A DNA stretch of 64,000 nucleotides. Origin: Adiantum capillus-veneris. Its lineage: Eukaryota > Streptophyta > Polypodiopsida > Polypodiales > Pteridaceae. Positions 21,687 through 32,649 of this stretch are shown one piece after another. The DNA is taken from positions 154,599,092 to 154,663,091 of the forward strand of contig CM043943.1 in NCBI GenBank assembly GCA_014529385.2, written 5' to 3'. The notes below the pieces were generated by a model. The model saw only the letters and a program-made list of their open reading frames with translations, was not told the DNA's origin and searched no databases. Numbering within the stretch: the first letter of the stretch is position 1; each line of letters opens with the position of its first letter. A program made the position numbers and the translations under genes.

Positions 21687-22289
21687 ATGCAAGGAGTCAG
21701 GCAAATTTGGGTACCAAAGGCACAGCTTAAGGACCAGCCGATTCAAATCTGGGTGCCCAAAAATTCATCTACAATATCAAAGACGGTTCCAAGGTTCAAA
21801 ACACAAAGAGGATCATCTCCGAGCAAGGAACCTAAAACAAAATGGATTTGGAAGAAAAAGGAGCACTTATCTTCTCCGGAAACTGTAAAACCAATCAAGC
21901 AATGGAGAGTTAAGTCTCAAAAGACTCAACCACACCATTCTGACAAAGACAAACCAAGATACCAATGGCGGGTAAAAGCTTGACAACAACCATTATTGGT
22001 ACCGACAGCTCAGGATATCAACATGCCAAAGCATCCTGATGGTACAATCAAGCAAAGAGAACACAAGCTACAAGATTTGCTCTTTGGAAGACAACAAAAG
22101 AATACCTCGACATCAAAAACCCTTGAGTTAATCACTCACGACCCAACTCTTGCACAACATAATGGTTCGAACTGCATTGATCTTCAAAGCATGGTAGAGC
22201 CAACCAAGGCTATGCATAGACACGGTTGTTCAACCCATGCACACAGTCGTCCCGGAGTACGCCATCTAGGAGAGGTGGAAGGGAACTAA
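21687..22289 (+). CDS. Basic, tryptophan-repeat ORF region
   Basis: Two overlapping open frames follow (21,687-21,983 and 21,996-22,289). The first contains a repeated basic W motif: RQIWVPKAQ, IQIWVPKNS, TKWIWKKKE, KQWRVKSQK, YQWRVKA. The product would be strongly positively charged, suggesting nucleic acid binding, but no known domain is recognised. Together with the retropepsin-like frame just upstream it may once have been a single ORF, since the stop between them is short-range. The second frame is low-confidence. Confidence 0.4.
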
Positions 22290-23683
22290 GAAATTAAGGG
22301 AAATGTTAGAAGAGGGAGGAAAAAGTTTGATGTTAACGTGTGCTTTTTTGCAAAGTTACCTAATAATGCCCTTACAAATCATCCACATGGAAAATTTAAC
22401 TGATAACATCTCCTCGATGAGTGTAAAGAGAAAATCATAAAAAAATAGTCGTTTTGGGTTATTTTTCATCATTATTCTTGATATTGGGAGTTATAAATAG
22501 ATAAATCCAACAAAAAATAATAAAGTTGTGTTTTTCAATGGATTTTCTTAATTATTGGATTTTCACTTTGCTTTTTTAGCGTATTTTGTTATTTGCTTTG
22601 ATTTTTTCAATAAACAGGTTAAAAATTAATAATAAATAGCAAATGAGCTCAGATGGAAGAATTGAAGATACGCTAATGATCAAAAGGACAAGGTGGACAA
22701 GCATAAAGAATTTCAATCAAATCGGCGGATGGAAGCGGGAAGCTTCAATTAGGCGACCAAGGCCTACTTTTGCAGAATGAGCTACAGGAATCCGATTGAA
22801 GAAATTTTTGAATCTAACATAGATTTCACGGTGTAGTAGGACTTACAGGGGAGTTTGGGGGAAAATGGTTCAGGAAGTCCGAGTATAGATATCCAAGGTA
22901 GTCTAAAATCACCTCATTTCCACTTGTCGCCCTTGGAGAGAGATCTTTCGACCTTCTTCGCGCTCAATTTCCGGAGTCCACAGTCGCCCGTTTACAGCGC
23001 GTCTCACACAAAACATGAGGGGTAAGTTCTATACTTATCAATGATCCATTCTGTATGGCCGGTAGCTAGTCTAAACTCCAGGAAAAAACCCTAGAATCCA
23101 AGCAGTGCACGAAGTCCTACGACCATAAATTGACCACAGCGGTCTGTCGGCTCAACCAAATCGGACGAGACTTGAACTGTAGCATGTCCCCATATAATAG
23201 AATGCTTCTATATCAACAGTTGACCATTTGGCAGGGGTCGAGGGGGGTCCCAAGTAGAAAAGCTAGGTTTTTTCCAGATGCCAGAATTGGATTCTGCCTC
23301 CACAAACAGCTTATAGACTGGGTCTATATACAATGTATATGGTTGGTTTCATAAAATCAATCAAGACAAGCTCTCAAAAAGCAGAAAACAGCTTGAAGGC
23401 TACAAAGCGTCAAATTTGATATATGAAGTCAAGCTGACTCCAAATGGGCCAAAATTGGATGAGTAGCTTAAGGACTATGTAGCAGACAAGTTCATAGCTT
23501 CAAAAGTGACTAACCAAGTCCACAAGCCATGTAGTCACAAAAATCGATGAATTCAGAGTCGACAAAGCAAGAAGTAATGCCGACAAGACAAAACTTTACC
23601 AAATTCAATTTAAGACCCGTTTTAGGTGTATTGAATATGTTTAGGTCAAAATTTGTCAAGTTTAGCAAAAAAAGTTGACTGCT

Positions 23684-23704
23684 GTAAATATCATGATTAT
23701 TTAC
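23684..23704. repeat. Palindrome copy 3 (one base lost)
   Basis: GTAAATATCATGATTATTTA plus C: the same palindrome as at 13,094 with one A missing from the left arm and a CA/TG-type centre. It is preceded by GCT, as at copies 4 and 5. Confidence 0.85.
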
Positions 23705-24218
23705 TTTTGTAATTTTTTGGCTTGAAAATGGTACCTTCACCTCACCTATCACTTGTACACACCTATTACAGCTACATTTCAAGTATGAGCCAAAAATGAT
23801 CAATGATAACTTGGAGAATTGTCAAAAATTGCAAAGAAGTCTTTCCAAACGAAATTCTGAGTTATCTGTCACATTTTTTAATCGAAATCACCTCATATCT
23901 CATACACAGAGTCTACATCATGCCTAGAACCACGTTGCACAAAAAAAAGTTCATTTTGATGGGGGGAAATTGCAACTTTGACTTCATGGGACCAAAGCAC
24001 ATGATGTCCTAAGCCCACTGACCAAGTTTGAACAAATTTGGAGCTCAAAATCTCAAAATTCCTCTATATCTACTGTTTTAGAGACGGAAAGCCTAAATTT
24101 GGCACCATTTCCACCCTATGCACTCAAATGAGCCCACACTTCACTCAGAGTATCTAATTGCTACATATTTCAAGCCTATCACGCCAAAATTGCAAAAAGT
24201 TGAAAAATTTCCTTAGCT

Positions 24219-24240
24219 GTAAATAATCACGATCACTTTT
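24219..24240. repeat. Palindrome copy 4 (right arm degraded)
   Basis: GTAAATAATC, AC, GATCACTTTT. The left arm is exact; the right arm carries several changes. Surrounding bases (GCTG before, TTGCAAAATTTTG after) are similar to those after copy 1 (CTACAAAATTTG). Confidence 0.8.
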
Positions 24241-24424
24241 GTTGCAAAATTTTGCTTGGACTTAATAATTTTGATCTTTACATGTTTTTATGCATCCATG
24301 CATGTTCAAAAATTGATTTGAAGCAAATTGGACTCAATTTGTCAGCACTTCAGACTAAAGGGCATTTCAGAGCGAAATTGCAGAAATTTTCTAACTTTGG
24401 CACCCTATTCACTTAACAGGGGCA

Positions 24425-26378
24425 ATGCAAGCTACAGAGAAGGCCAAGAAGAGGGTATCCCAAAAAGATAAGCTGCAAGAGCTGCCATCGTACCAACTGG
24501 AGCCCAGTTTAGTAAAGACAACCAAAGCAATCTATCTGTCCAGAGAACAGCTTGAAGAAAATAACACCACAATTTTCACAGGCAGGTTTAAAAGTGAAGA
24601 AGGACATCAAGTAGAGCTGCAACTACTACCAAAACAAATCTATGATGTCGCACCAAAGCGTGACACAAAGGACGCCAATGACCTCAGAGAATTCTACGAC
24701 CAAGAACCATCTGGCGTAGACTTCCAAAAAGTCTATGAGCTCTTGTCTACAATTAAGGAAGATGGATCAGTCCAAATTACTGACCAACAAGGGAGAAAGT
24801 CAAAGTAGTGATCACCAAGGATATTGTGACTGAGGCTGTGAAGTTTCCAACAACAGAGGGGATGAAAATCAAAGAGACTATTGTGGCAACCTTTGCTGAC
24901 CTCAACCAGAAGCAAGAACCAGCACGGTCGTATCACTAGCACTTTCACTTTCTAGCAAAGAGACCGCCAAGGTACACAACACCAAATCATGCAGTTGCGA
25001 GTACATTCACCCAAGTGTTGAAGTCGACAACCAGGCAACCCATTGATCAGGCGTAGTATGGTGCTTGGCAACACTGAAAGGTACCAAGAAACAGGGTAAC
25101 ATCATGTATCTGGGTGCACCTGAGGTATTAACAAGAATAGCGTACCATGCTATTGGCATGCAGACAATTTGCCACCTGTTTCAGATCAAAACACATGGAT
25201 CATGTCGGCACAGCCATCTCAAAGAACCACCCGCTCGACAAAGAGGGTTTACAAATCTGATGAAGAGTCGACAGAAAGCTCTCATGAATCACACAGCAAT
25301 GAAAGTTCAAACAATGAAGAGAAGAGAGCCAGAAGAGAAGAGATGAAGAAAAAAGCAGTGGCTACACACCATGAGGAACCTCAACAAAAGAAGGCGAGGT
25401 TTGAAAGGAAAAAACAAACCTATGAAAGAAGCCGCCAAGCTGCAGGTGAGGACCTGGCAAGTTGGGTTCCAAGAGATATAAGAGGATCCCGAACCAAGAA
25501 TCCTACCAAGAAAGAACAAGAAGATCCCAAGGATTCTCTTGAATGCATGTATGAGGAAGCAGAAGCCTTAAGAGTAAAAGAAGCTCAAGAAGCCAAAAGA
25601 AAAGCAAAGGAAGATGCGGTGGAGTAGCAAAGACAAGCTGAAGTGGCCCAACAAAGTGAAGCCCAGCACGAACAGGGTGAGATGTCTCCCAGACCATCAT
25701 CACCATATACAGAATAGGAGGATCACCCAATGCCAAGCCCTCCCCCTTCACCAACAGTTAGACCCACTGAGGGCGAGCAAGCCAAAGAGAAGGAGCCTGA
25801 ACCAGAGGAGACAGCAAGTTTTTAACAACCCAAGGCAACAGAGGCAGAAACCACACCTTCTACCACCTCCCAACAGGAAACGATCGAGGCATCCATGAAG
25901 CCTCATGAAGACAAAGCAGCCAAGGCAACCACACAGACTCAAGGAGAGGTAGAACCCCCACCACAACCACAAGCCACCGCAGCCCCACCCAAGGAGCCAC
26001 ATACAGAGATTGCTGAAACATCTAGGCAGCCTACTGGACATGAATATTGGAAGACGAATGACGAAGTCATCCTGCAAGTTAATGAATATGCCAAGCAGAT
26101 ACAGGAGATGCCCGAGAAAATGCGAGCATCAGCACTTAGTCGCAGTGCTAAGGCTAGAGAGGTGGAGATGGTTATAGACGCTCTCCAAGGAGAGCTAGAG
26201 GATAAAATGAATGCCACAGATCTGCAGAGACAAATCCAAGAGCTGAGAGCTGAAGCTGAACAACACCAGCTGGCCAAAGAGAAGCAACAAAAGGAAATGG
26301 AGGAATTGGACAAATTTCTCATGAAGTTATCAGATGCCTGCAAGATCAAAGACGAACAACTGAAAGAGGTTACCAAAT
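24425..26378 (+). pseudogene. Unknown coiled-coil, proline-rich ORF of a possible non-autonomous LTR element
   Basis: Three large open patches lie in series: 24,425-24,808, 25,169-25,627 and 25,895-26,380. The first begins MQATEKAKKRVSQKDKLQEL and has a YDVAPKR / DANDLREFYDQEP segment. The second is serine- and charge-rich (ESTESSHESHSNESSNNEE). The third has a PPPQPQATAAPPKEP linker, then a long coiled coil (QIQELRAEAEQHQLAKEKQQ). No gag zinc knuckle, protease or RT is present. Stops between patches (for example TAG at 25,627) suggest one ancestral protein of roughly 650 residues. Its role is unknown; a structural gag-like protein is one possibility. Confidence 0.5.
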
Positions 26379-26645
26379 GAACTCTTAACTACAACTCTGT
26401 CAGTACAAAAGATCTAAGTGCAGCTCAACGTAGCGAATGCTTCACTGCAATATTTAGAGCAAAGGATCAATGATCATGCAGCTTTCTTGAGACAGATAAG
26501 GGAAACTCCCGCAGTTGCCTCGATCAAAGGCACACAAAGTATATAAGGCATTGGAAAAGAAAAATAAAGATCTTGATCTAGAGCTAAAGCTAGAGCAGTC
26601 ACAACGAAGAGACCTTGCATTGATGCGGTACAAAGAGAAGAAGAG

Positions 26646-27800
26646 ATGCTCAATGAGATAGCCGAGCTAAAGAGAGTCAATCAGCTGCTACGAGATGGAC
26701 AACCAGAGATGCAAGAAGAAGCTGGTAACTCAGAGCAACCAAGCATTAAAATTCCTTTCCCTGAGATGAAAACACAGCGGGCAGAAGAGCTAGGAGGAGA
26801 GGAAGATTTCCAGATACCACTAACAGATGATGAGCAAGTGCCAATGGTCCAGCTGTCTAAAGCTGAAGAAGATGCACTCAAGGAGCAGGTGCTGAGGAGA
26901 CAAATGAATAATGGAAAGCAGCGATGGATTGGGAGTTGAGAGTTCTCCATTCAGTCAACGTCACTCAACTCACTCTCAACCAAATCAATGCACAATGGCA
27001 TCAACAATCATTGTCATATCCTTTGATCAAGGTACAGCTTTTACAGGTCAAAGAAAGATTATACAATGATATGCAGGCAGAAGGTGCAGAGGAAGTCCAC
27101 CCCAAGTGGAGACAGAACTGGCTGAACAAGAATCCCAGATATTTGATTATGTTCACAAGAGCACCTGCCGCCCTTCAGAAAGACCCGACCTTTTGTCTTG
27201 TATCAAGGATAAGGACATAGCAAGCACATGAAGCATTGACAAAGAAGCGGCCTACATGGCTGAATTATCCAAGATTGCCAGCTCCAGAAAAGGAAACACT
27301 GATAGAGGAATACATTGTGAAAATCCTAACGGGCACCATGAAATTCTTCAAAAATCTCCCTGATCTCTCATGTGCTATGCTCTACAAAATTTGTCGAAGG
27401 CTGCTCACATGCATTGAAGCTTTTCATGAGCCAGAGCAAACAGGAGCACTGTGGATGTCATTCCTCGAGGGTAATAAGGGTCTTTGCTATGACCTTAGCG
27501 GCCAGCCTTTTCCAAATAAGTCCTTTATGGCTTCTACTCTCGATGTATTTCTTGCCATCTAGCAATATGTTGGCGTTTGAGGAACCGTTATATACAGGGT
27601 TCTTCACTTGGTGAACAAAAATATTTGGGCCAGTGATCAGCAACCTAACCTCCAGATTTGTTGGCTACTCAATCATTGAGCTCAAAAACAGGATTACCAT
27701 GCAGTTCTTGCAGGTTCTAGACAAAGAAAGAAAGATCAGATATGAGAAATCCTTACATGCACTTAAAGACCGCCTTGCTAGCCGTCACCCCGAAGATTAC
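26646..27800 (+). pseudogene. Continuation of coiled-coil ORF set
   Basis: Frames 26,646-26,939, 26,924-27,220 and 27,236-27,562 continue in the same direction with small overlaps, as expected of one gene broken by frameshifts. The first is acidic (FQIPLTDDEQVPMVQLSKAE). The second has WHQQSLSYPLIKVQLLQVKE. The third is globular-looking: RPTWLNYPRLPAPEKETLIE, LTGTMKFFKNLPDLSCAML, ALWMSFLEGNKGLCYDLSG. I do not recognise the fold. A purine-rich tract (GAGGAGAGGGGGAA) ends the region at 27,850 just before TGTTAGC, which looks like a polypurine tract and LTR start. Confidence 0.45.
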
Positions 27801-27851
27801 TTCAGCCCATAAAGATGTCTGAAGGGATGACACACGCGAGGAGAGGGGGAA

Positions 27852-28440
27852 TGTTAGCAGCAAGCTAACTCGGATACCATTTTCGGAGCTTTCATTGTAA
27901 AAACATTTATTATTTTGATGAATCGGGAATATTGTAACTTCTATTTTTTGGATAAACTTTGTAATTGATGAGCCGGGGCTACAAGCTTCCAGATTGTATC
28001 AACTTGTCTTTAGTTAGAGCTCCCAGATTATTAGTTTTAACCACCAAAAACCTTGGCTAAGGTATAAGCCAATTTTTGTAAGTTTTTCAGAAGTTTTGGA
28101 TAATGAAATAGAGCGTGAGCTAATGGCACTTACTTCTCTCCTTCTTGCGCTTCCTACTTCCTCTTCGGTTGTCACATTACAAGCGCGTCTGTTGCGTTGC
28201 AACCGCATGTAAGAGCTCTACGCATTGACGTAAGCATTTCACAGTATTTTGTAGCTTTTGGCGTCACAAGCCCGCATTCTAATCTCATCATAAATAGGAA
28301 TTTAAGCTTCAAAATCAAAAACTAAGTATAGGCGGGGTATTGGGGCATCATTGCTAAGCATTTAGATGCATTCTGAGTTGAAAAAAACTAGGTCAAAAAT
28401 CCATTGCTGTTAATAATCATGATTTTTTCACTTGACCTAA
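27852..28440 (+). repeat. Probable 3' LTR start of the coiled-coil element
   Basis: TGTTAGCAGCAAGCTAACTC follows a polypurine tract; GTTAGC / GCTAAC make a short inverted repeat at the very start. The fifth copy of the palindrome (degraded, 28,409-28,431) lies about 560 bp in. The LTR end is not defined. It does not obviously match 22,310-24,420 along its length, so the two may be different LTR subfamilies. Confidence 0.4.
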
Positions 28441-29284
28441 AGTGAGATTTGAGATCATAAGCATGTGTGCTTAGGTCTTATAACCATGTCCTACAAGTTT
28501 CGTTACGTTTGGATGTCGTTTGATGCTATAACGGATGTAGTTTGTTTGCCGATGAGTGATTGGATTTTGGTGATTTCTGTCATTTGAGTGTAGCTTGAGT
28601 TGGATGCGAATTGTTTGTTGTTTTCCAAGAGATTGACAACCTCTTGTAGCCTCTATGCACTAGTCGATTCAGCTTCGTCCCATGGATTGACAATCATATT
28701 CGTGGCTCTCGCTATGTCTGCAATAAGATAGGAGTGAGGTTAGACACCCATCCCACAATTGTGTAGTGCTAAGTTTGAGGCAAATTTTCTCGTAATCCAA
28801 TGGTTGCTAGGCCCCTCCTATAATGGCCTACCATCCTAGTGCATGTGTGACTACAAGTTGCCAAGTGTGAACAATTTACAAACGGCTGAGTTTAGGCACA
28901 AATCTCTCTGAGGCAATGAGAAGATAGTGCTTGAGCCTTGAGGAAACAGGTCCCAAAAATGAATGGAGTCGGGGTAACAATACGAGATTGCTTGAGGATT
29001 TAGGAGAAAACAACTACTAGCGCTCTAAGGTTTTTTCAATCTAAGGATGTCTCATGTCCTACTAACCTTGTAAAGTTTTAAGTTGTGGGTTTGGTGATGT
29101 GGTCATGTATAGAGCGAAAGATGAGCTAAGAGATTCAAATCTTGGACCTTGGCAACAGTTCCAATACATTAACTTCAACACACTTTTCAGATTGGGAGTC
29201 AAGACTCTAGGCTTAGAAACTCTTCTAACTGTTTGTTTTTGGAATTTCTATTATACACAAAGAGAGTCTATATATGTACCTATA
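28441..29284. other. No gene seen
   Basis: AT-rich DNA without recognisable coding sequence, RNA gene or repeat. It may be the rest of the LTR that starts at 27,852. The frame at 29,099-29,542 is carried partly by the GA microsatellite and is not supported. Confidence 0.6.
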
Positions 29285-29287
29285 AGA

Positions 29288-29318
<31 letters not shown>
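29285..29318. repeat. (GA)n microsatellite
   Basis: A GA run with one AT interruption (AGATAGAG). It marks the left edge of the repeat unit at 29,326. Confidence 0.9.
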
Positions 29319-29325
29319 CTCAATA

Positions 29326-29480
29326 TAGTTGTTTCAAAGTTGCAAATAATTACCATTATTTTGTATGTTATCTACTCTTACATATGGAAAAACAAAAGGT
29401 AAACAAAAAACAAGTGAATCTTTTAGAGGAGCGAGTAAACTTGGGGACATTGGGCAGCGGTTTAGTGCTTTTTTGCCTTG
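29326..29480. repeat. Repeat unit B, copy 1
   Basis: A ~150-bp unit starting TAGTTGTTTCAAAGTTGCAA and ending in ...TTTTGCCTTG is found again at 30,340-30,490 in the same orientation with about 10% differences. In both cases a GA run immediately precedes it. Confidence 0.85.
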
Positions 29481-29671
29481 TAAATCTTATTCATCCTCTG
29501 ATTAAGAGAAGGAGATGTAGAGCTACTAATTTATTTACTTAGCAATGCTCTAGCATAATCATAAGTCTAAGCTATGTTCACATAATAAGCAGTAGATGTT
29601 CTAAGAAGGAACCTAAGTGAGCTCAATGTAAAGGGTTCCCCTTTAAATACTATTCCTATCCATCTAAGGCA

Positions 29672-29760
29672 CCGTGGCTCAGTTCTACGCATCAAGCAGT
29701 AAAGGTGTACTGCCTCATAAAATTTGAGGCATTTGCCCTTGAGTTCAATTGCAGTAAAGG
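29672..29760 (+). other. tRNA-like promoter pair, possible SINE head
   Basis: GTGGCTCAGTTC at 29,674 resembles a pol III A box, and GAGTTCAATTG at 29,741 resembles a B box. The 65-base separation is longer than in ordinary tRNAs. No cloverleaf can be drawn, so it is not a functional tRNA gene; a decayed SINE head is the best alternative. Confidence 0.25.
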
Positions 29761-29987
29761 CGTTGTAACTGCACCGTCATTCCCTGCTTTTAACAACCTA
29801 GGTATTCGCCCCTGCACAAGGGGTCCTATCTTTAAAAAGGCCCAGGGTAAAGGCCCTTGGGTTTATTATATCCCAAGTCCGTAAGTCAAAAGAGATATTT
29901 TGGGGTCATGTGTCCATTCCATAGTAGATTTCCCTAGGTGTCATCAAATTAATTATTACTAGGTTGTGGTGTATATCTTAGTGAAAG

Positions 29988-29990
<3 letters not shown>

Positions 29991-30042
<52 letters not shown>
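29991..30042. repeat. (AG)26 microsatellite
   Basis: A pure AG run of 52 bases. Long minus-strand L/S-repeat ORFs across it are artefacts. Confidence 0.95.
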
Positions 30043-30046
<4 letters not shown>

Positions 30047-30282
30047 AGATAGATAAAGGTACATGATGGCAAGTTTGTCTGATAGCTCACGAGGAGGTTT
30101 ACATAAAAGCAAAAATACACCATCGCACCATACAACAACTTCCTGAAAATGTTGTGGATAATTGCCAATTCTCCAAATGGCACGCGCAGAGGTCTTAGAG
30201 GCATACAGAGTTGCACCATCACGCCATATAACCACATCCAGAAGTTAAGAAAAAGAAGTGTTGAAAGTATTCCTTTGTGGAG

Positions 30283-30284
<2 letters not shown>

Positions 30285-30339
<55 letters not shown>
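30285..30339. repeat. (GA)n microsatellite
   Basis: A pure GA run of about 54 bases that ends exactly where repeat unit B copy 2 begins. Confidence 0.95.
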
Positions 30340-30342
<3 letters not shown>

Positions 30343-30490
30343 TTGTTTCAAAGTTGCAAATAATTACCATTATTTTGTATTTATCCACTCTTACATATGG
30401 AAAAACAAAAGGTAAACCAAAAACAAGTGAATCTTTTAAAGGAGCGAGTAAACTTAGGGGCACTAAGTGACGGGTTGGTGCATTTTGGCC
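30340..30490. repeat. Repeat unit B, copy 2
   Basis: Second copy of the unit at 29,326-29,480, directly after a GA run. Beyond 30,490 the similarity ends. Confidence 0.85.
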
Positions 30491-30598
30491 TTGCACGATG
30501 AAGGGTAAGGTGTATGATGGCCCTTCCTCTCCAAAGGCCAACTAAGGGAACTCCCCTTCCTTGAGAAGGAACAGGGCACCCTTCAATTTCCAGGCCTG

Positions 30599-30615
30599 CC
30601 CCCCCCCCCCCCCCC
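30599..30615. repeat. Poly(C) run, 17 bases
   Basis: Uninterrupted C17 between GGCCTG and TCTTAAAG; a second, longer poly(C) lies at 48,249. Confidence 0.95.
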
Positions 30616-30631
30616 TCTTAAAGTTACGGCA

Positions 30632-30772
30632 TCTTTTTTTTATTATAACCATTGTTTTACGGGATTGCGCCCACTCACCCACACCCGCATGTCTGAGGTG
30701 TTGAGCCATAGTGGGCGCGCTTAGAGCCCCTCATCTTTACTACTAGGCCAACACCCCTTGACTTACCACTAG
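30632..30772 (-). mobile_element. SINE-like element
   Basis: On the minus strand, GTTGGCCTAGTAGTAAAG (30,752-30,735) fits a pol III A box and GGCTCAACACCTC (30,707-30,695) fits a B box, 45 bases apart as in a tRNA. A unique body (GGGTGTGGGTGAGTGGGCGC) and an A-rich 3' tail (TAATAAAAAAAA) follow, giving about 140 bp. This is the layout of a tRNA-derived SINE, which would use a LINE's reverse transcriptase. Target duplications were not identified. Confidence 0.5.
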
Positions 30773-31039
30773 TCTTTTTTTTGTGAAAATGAAAAGGTTA
30801 AAGTTTGTATCATCCACCAAGTAAGCATATCTTGAATATTCTAGAAGTAGTTTTTTGTGAAAGATGCAGAGTTAGCCTTTGTCATTGTGGCCTCATAGAA
30901 TGTGCATGATACATTGCTGCCTCTATCCAATGGCGGGAGTATGTATGTAAGTCCTATTAAGACACATGTATAGCCTATGAAATTTTCAAATGAGATTATG
31001 AATTCACTCAATGCACATAATACAAAATGTACTTGATAA

Positions 31040-31690
31040 GGATAGGGTAAAAAATGAGGATGCTAGAGGTATGCCAAAATGGTTGGTGTAAAATTTATGT
31101 GAGAATAAATTTGGTGCACCTCTATCTAGTTGTACTTGTTTAGATTTTGAGTATGCATTAGGTTGCTATGTGATGGTTATGTTCACTATGTCTAATGAGA
31201 AAGAACTTGTGTCATTTGATAAAGCAAAAATTTCAAAACATTGGTTGATTGCAATTCAATCTACTATTATTCTATTATGAAAAAGGGAAAGTGGTCTTTA
31301 TGTGATTTTTCCCTAGCAAAAAGGCCATTGGTGCCAAGTGGATTTTCACGTAAGCTTGATGGTAGTGTTGATCACTACAAGACGGCTATGCTCAAGAGAA
31401 GGGCATTAAATTTGATGCGACTGCTTCTCCCATTTGCTGTTCACCCAGCATTCATAGTATTGTTTTTTGGAAGCTTATAATGGCTTGAAGGTATATTAGT
31501 TGCGCATTAAGAGTACATATTTTTATGAGTGATTTTCTAGAAGAATTGCATGTAGCATGGCCTCATGGTTTTGTTCACACAATGTATGAAAAGAAGGTGT
31601 GCAAGTTGAAAAGGGCTTTGCATGATCTAACGCATGCTCCACGTACTTGGTATGAGAACTGAGGAGAAGATACATGCTTATTTGGCTGAA
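31040..31690 (+). pseudogene. Ty1/copia pol relic C
   Basis: A decayed RT segment related to copia B: ARGMPKWLV (31,060) matches ARGMPKWLVHTLCDNKL of copia B near 10,880, and KKAIGAKWIF, AQEKGIKFDAT, ELHVAWPHGFVHTMYEKKVC and KRALHDLTHAPRTWYEN follow in changing frames. Stops and shifts are frequent, so this copy is older than copia A and B. Confidence 0.75.
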
Positions 31691-31726
31691 CATTGTTTTG
31701 ATAATAGTCTAAATGAGAGTAATTTG

Positions 31727-31964
31727 TGTTGGATGGGCACAGCTTTGAGACCCAGCAAAAGTGCAAAGCACGAACAGTGAAAAGAAGAGAGAATATCTCG
31801 TAGAAAAGATATGCCATAAAAGTCCTTGTAAAATAGATCAAAGCTTTACATATTTAAAGACCAAAGTGTCCAACCACTTATTTTTGCATGGAATCCTAAC
31901 CGCTAAATTTGATGCATGAACTAAGGGATGAAACCCATGTATAATCACACTTGATTATCAGACA
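31727..31964 (-). repeat. Minus-strand LTR (copia-type)
   Basis: Read on the minus strand, a purine tract (TAGGGGGGAG) at 31,965-31,974 is followed by TGTCTGATAATCAAGTGTG, and the unit ends GCCCATCCAACA at 31,727, giving 238 bp with TG...CA ends. It adjoins plus-strand copia relic C, so it belongs to a different element, possibly a truncated one inserted into C. Confidence 0.6.
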
Positions 31965-31974
31965 CTCCCCCCTA

Positions 31975-32640
31975 TTACATGTTATTCACTCTTGATTTAG
32001 TGGCTTACACAAGTTGTGGATAATTTGTTTATTATTCAAGCTGTGAAAATTAAGAATTGTCTCTACATTTCTAGGCCCTTTCAGTGGTATCCAAGATCAT
32101 AGCTTCCTTTAGGAATGGGAAGGACCGTCGATGCTAATTTTTGCATCAATCAGAGAGCTCCCTTGCAAGGCAAGCTTCCAAAGTTTTACTAGAGTTTGTT
32201 TGTAGAGTGTGTAGTGAAAGGGTGTGCTAGACCCCGATGTACCACTTTTGTTTCATGGTGAAGCTTGGCCAATCGCCATAGTGACCTTCACGAGCATTTC
32301 TCTCTCTCCTGCAAAGCTTCCATAGCTCAAGTGTTTGAGCCTTGCACATAAAGCCACCCTAATTATTTAGGGTTTTGGCCAACCACTTATAAGGGAGATG
32401 GTTCCCACAAGGGGAGTCATTGGTCAAGGGAATTCTTGCAAGATTTTGCAAACCTAGGGGCTCAAAAGCTGGAGGAAAGAAAGATTAGATTTTTTTATTT
32501 TTTGATTCTCTTAGTTTTTGGAGATGATAAATAGGGATTACCAAACATGTAATTTCATTTAGAGTTACACAAAGGTGTAACTATGCTACAAAAGGAGCAG
32601 TCACCTTCTGGCTGTGAAGTTTTCTTCTACTTCACTTATA
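31975..32640. other. No gene seen
   Basis: Mixed DNA without coding signal. TGGTATCCAAGA at 32,084-32,095 resembles a methionine-tRNA primer-binding site with changes and may mark the 5' side of the gypsy relic that follows. Confidence 0.4.
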
Positions 32641-32649
32641 CATCATGTC

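Larger units (their letters stand above)
22290..24420 (+). other. Probable gypsy 3' LTR or neighbour's 5' LTR and leader
   Basis: About 2.1 kb of AT-rich DNA has no convincing coding sequence. A purine-rich stretch (AGAAGAGGGAGGAAAAAG, 22,309-22,326) precedes TGATGTTAACG and could be a polypurine tract with an LTR start. TATA-like sequences occur at 23,320-23,345. Two copies of the 22-bp palindrome (23,684 and 24,219) link this region with the gypsy leader at 12,811-13,115. LTR boundaries could not be fixed. Confidence 0.45.

Noticed and set aside
29672-29760. A functional tRNA gene
   Set aside because: A- and B-box-like sequences are 65 bases apart and no cloverleaf or acceptor stem can be formed.
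29959-30541. Long leucine-serine repeat ORFs on the minus strand
   Set aside because: They are translations of (GA)n microsatellites; flanking codons show no protein-like signal.
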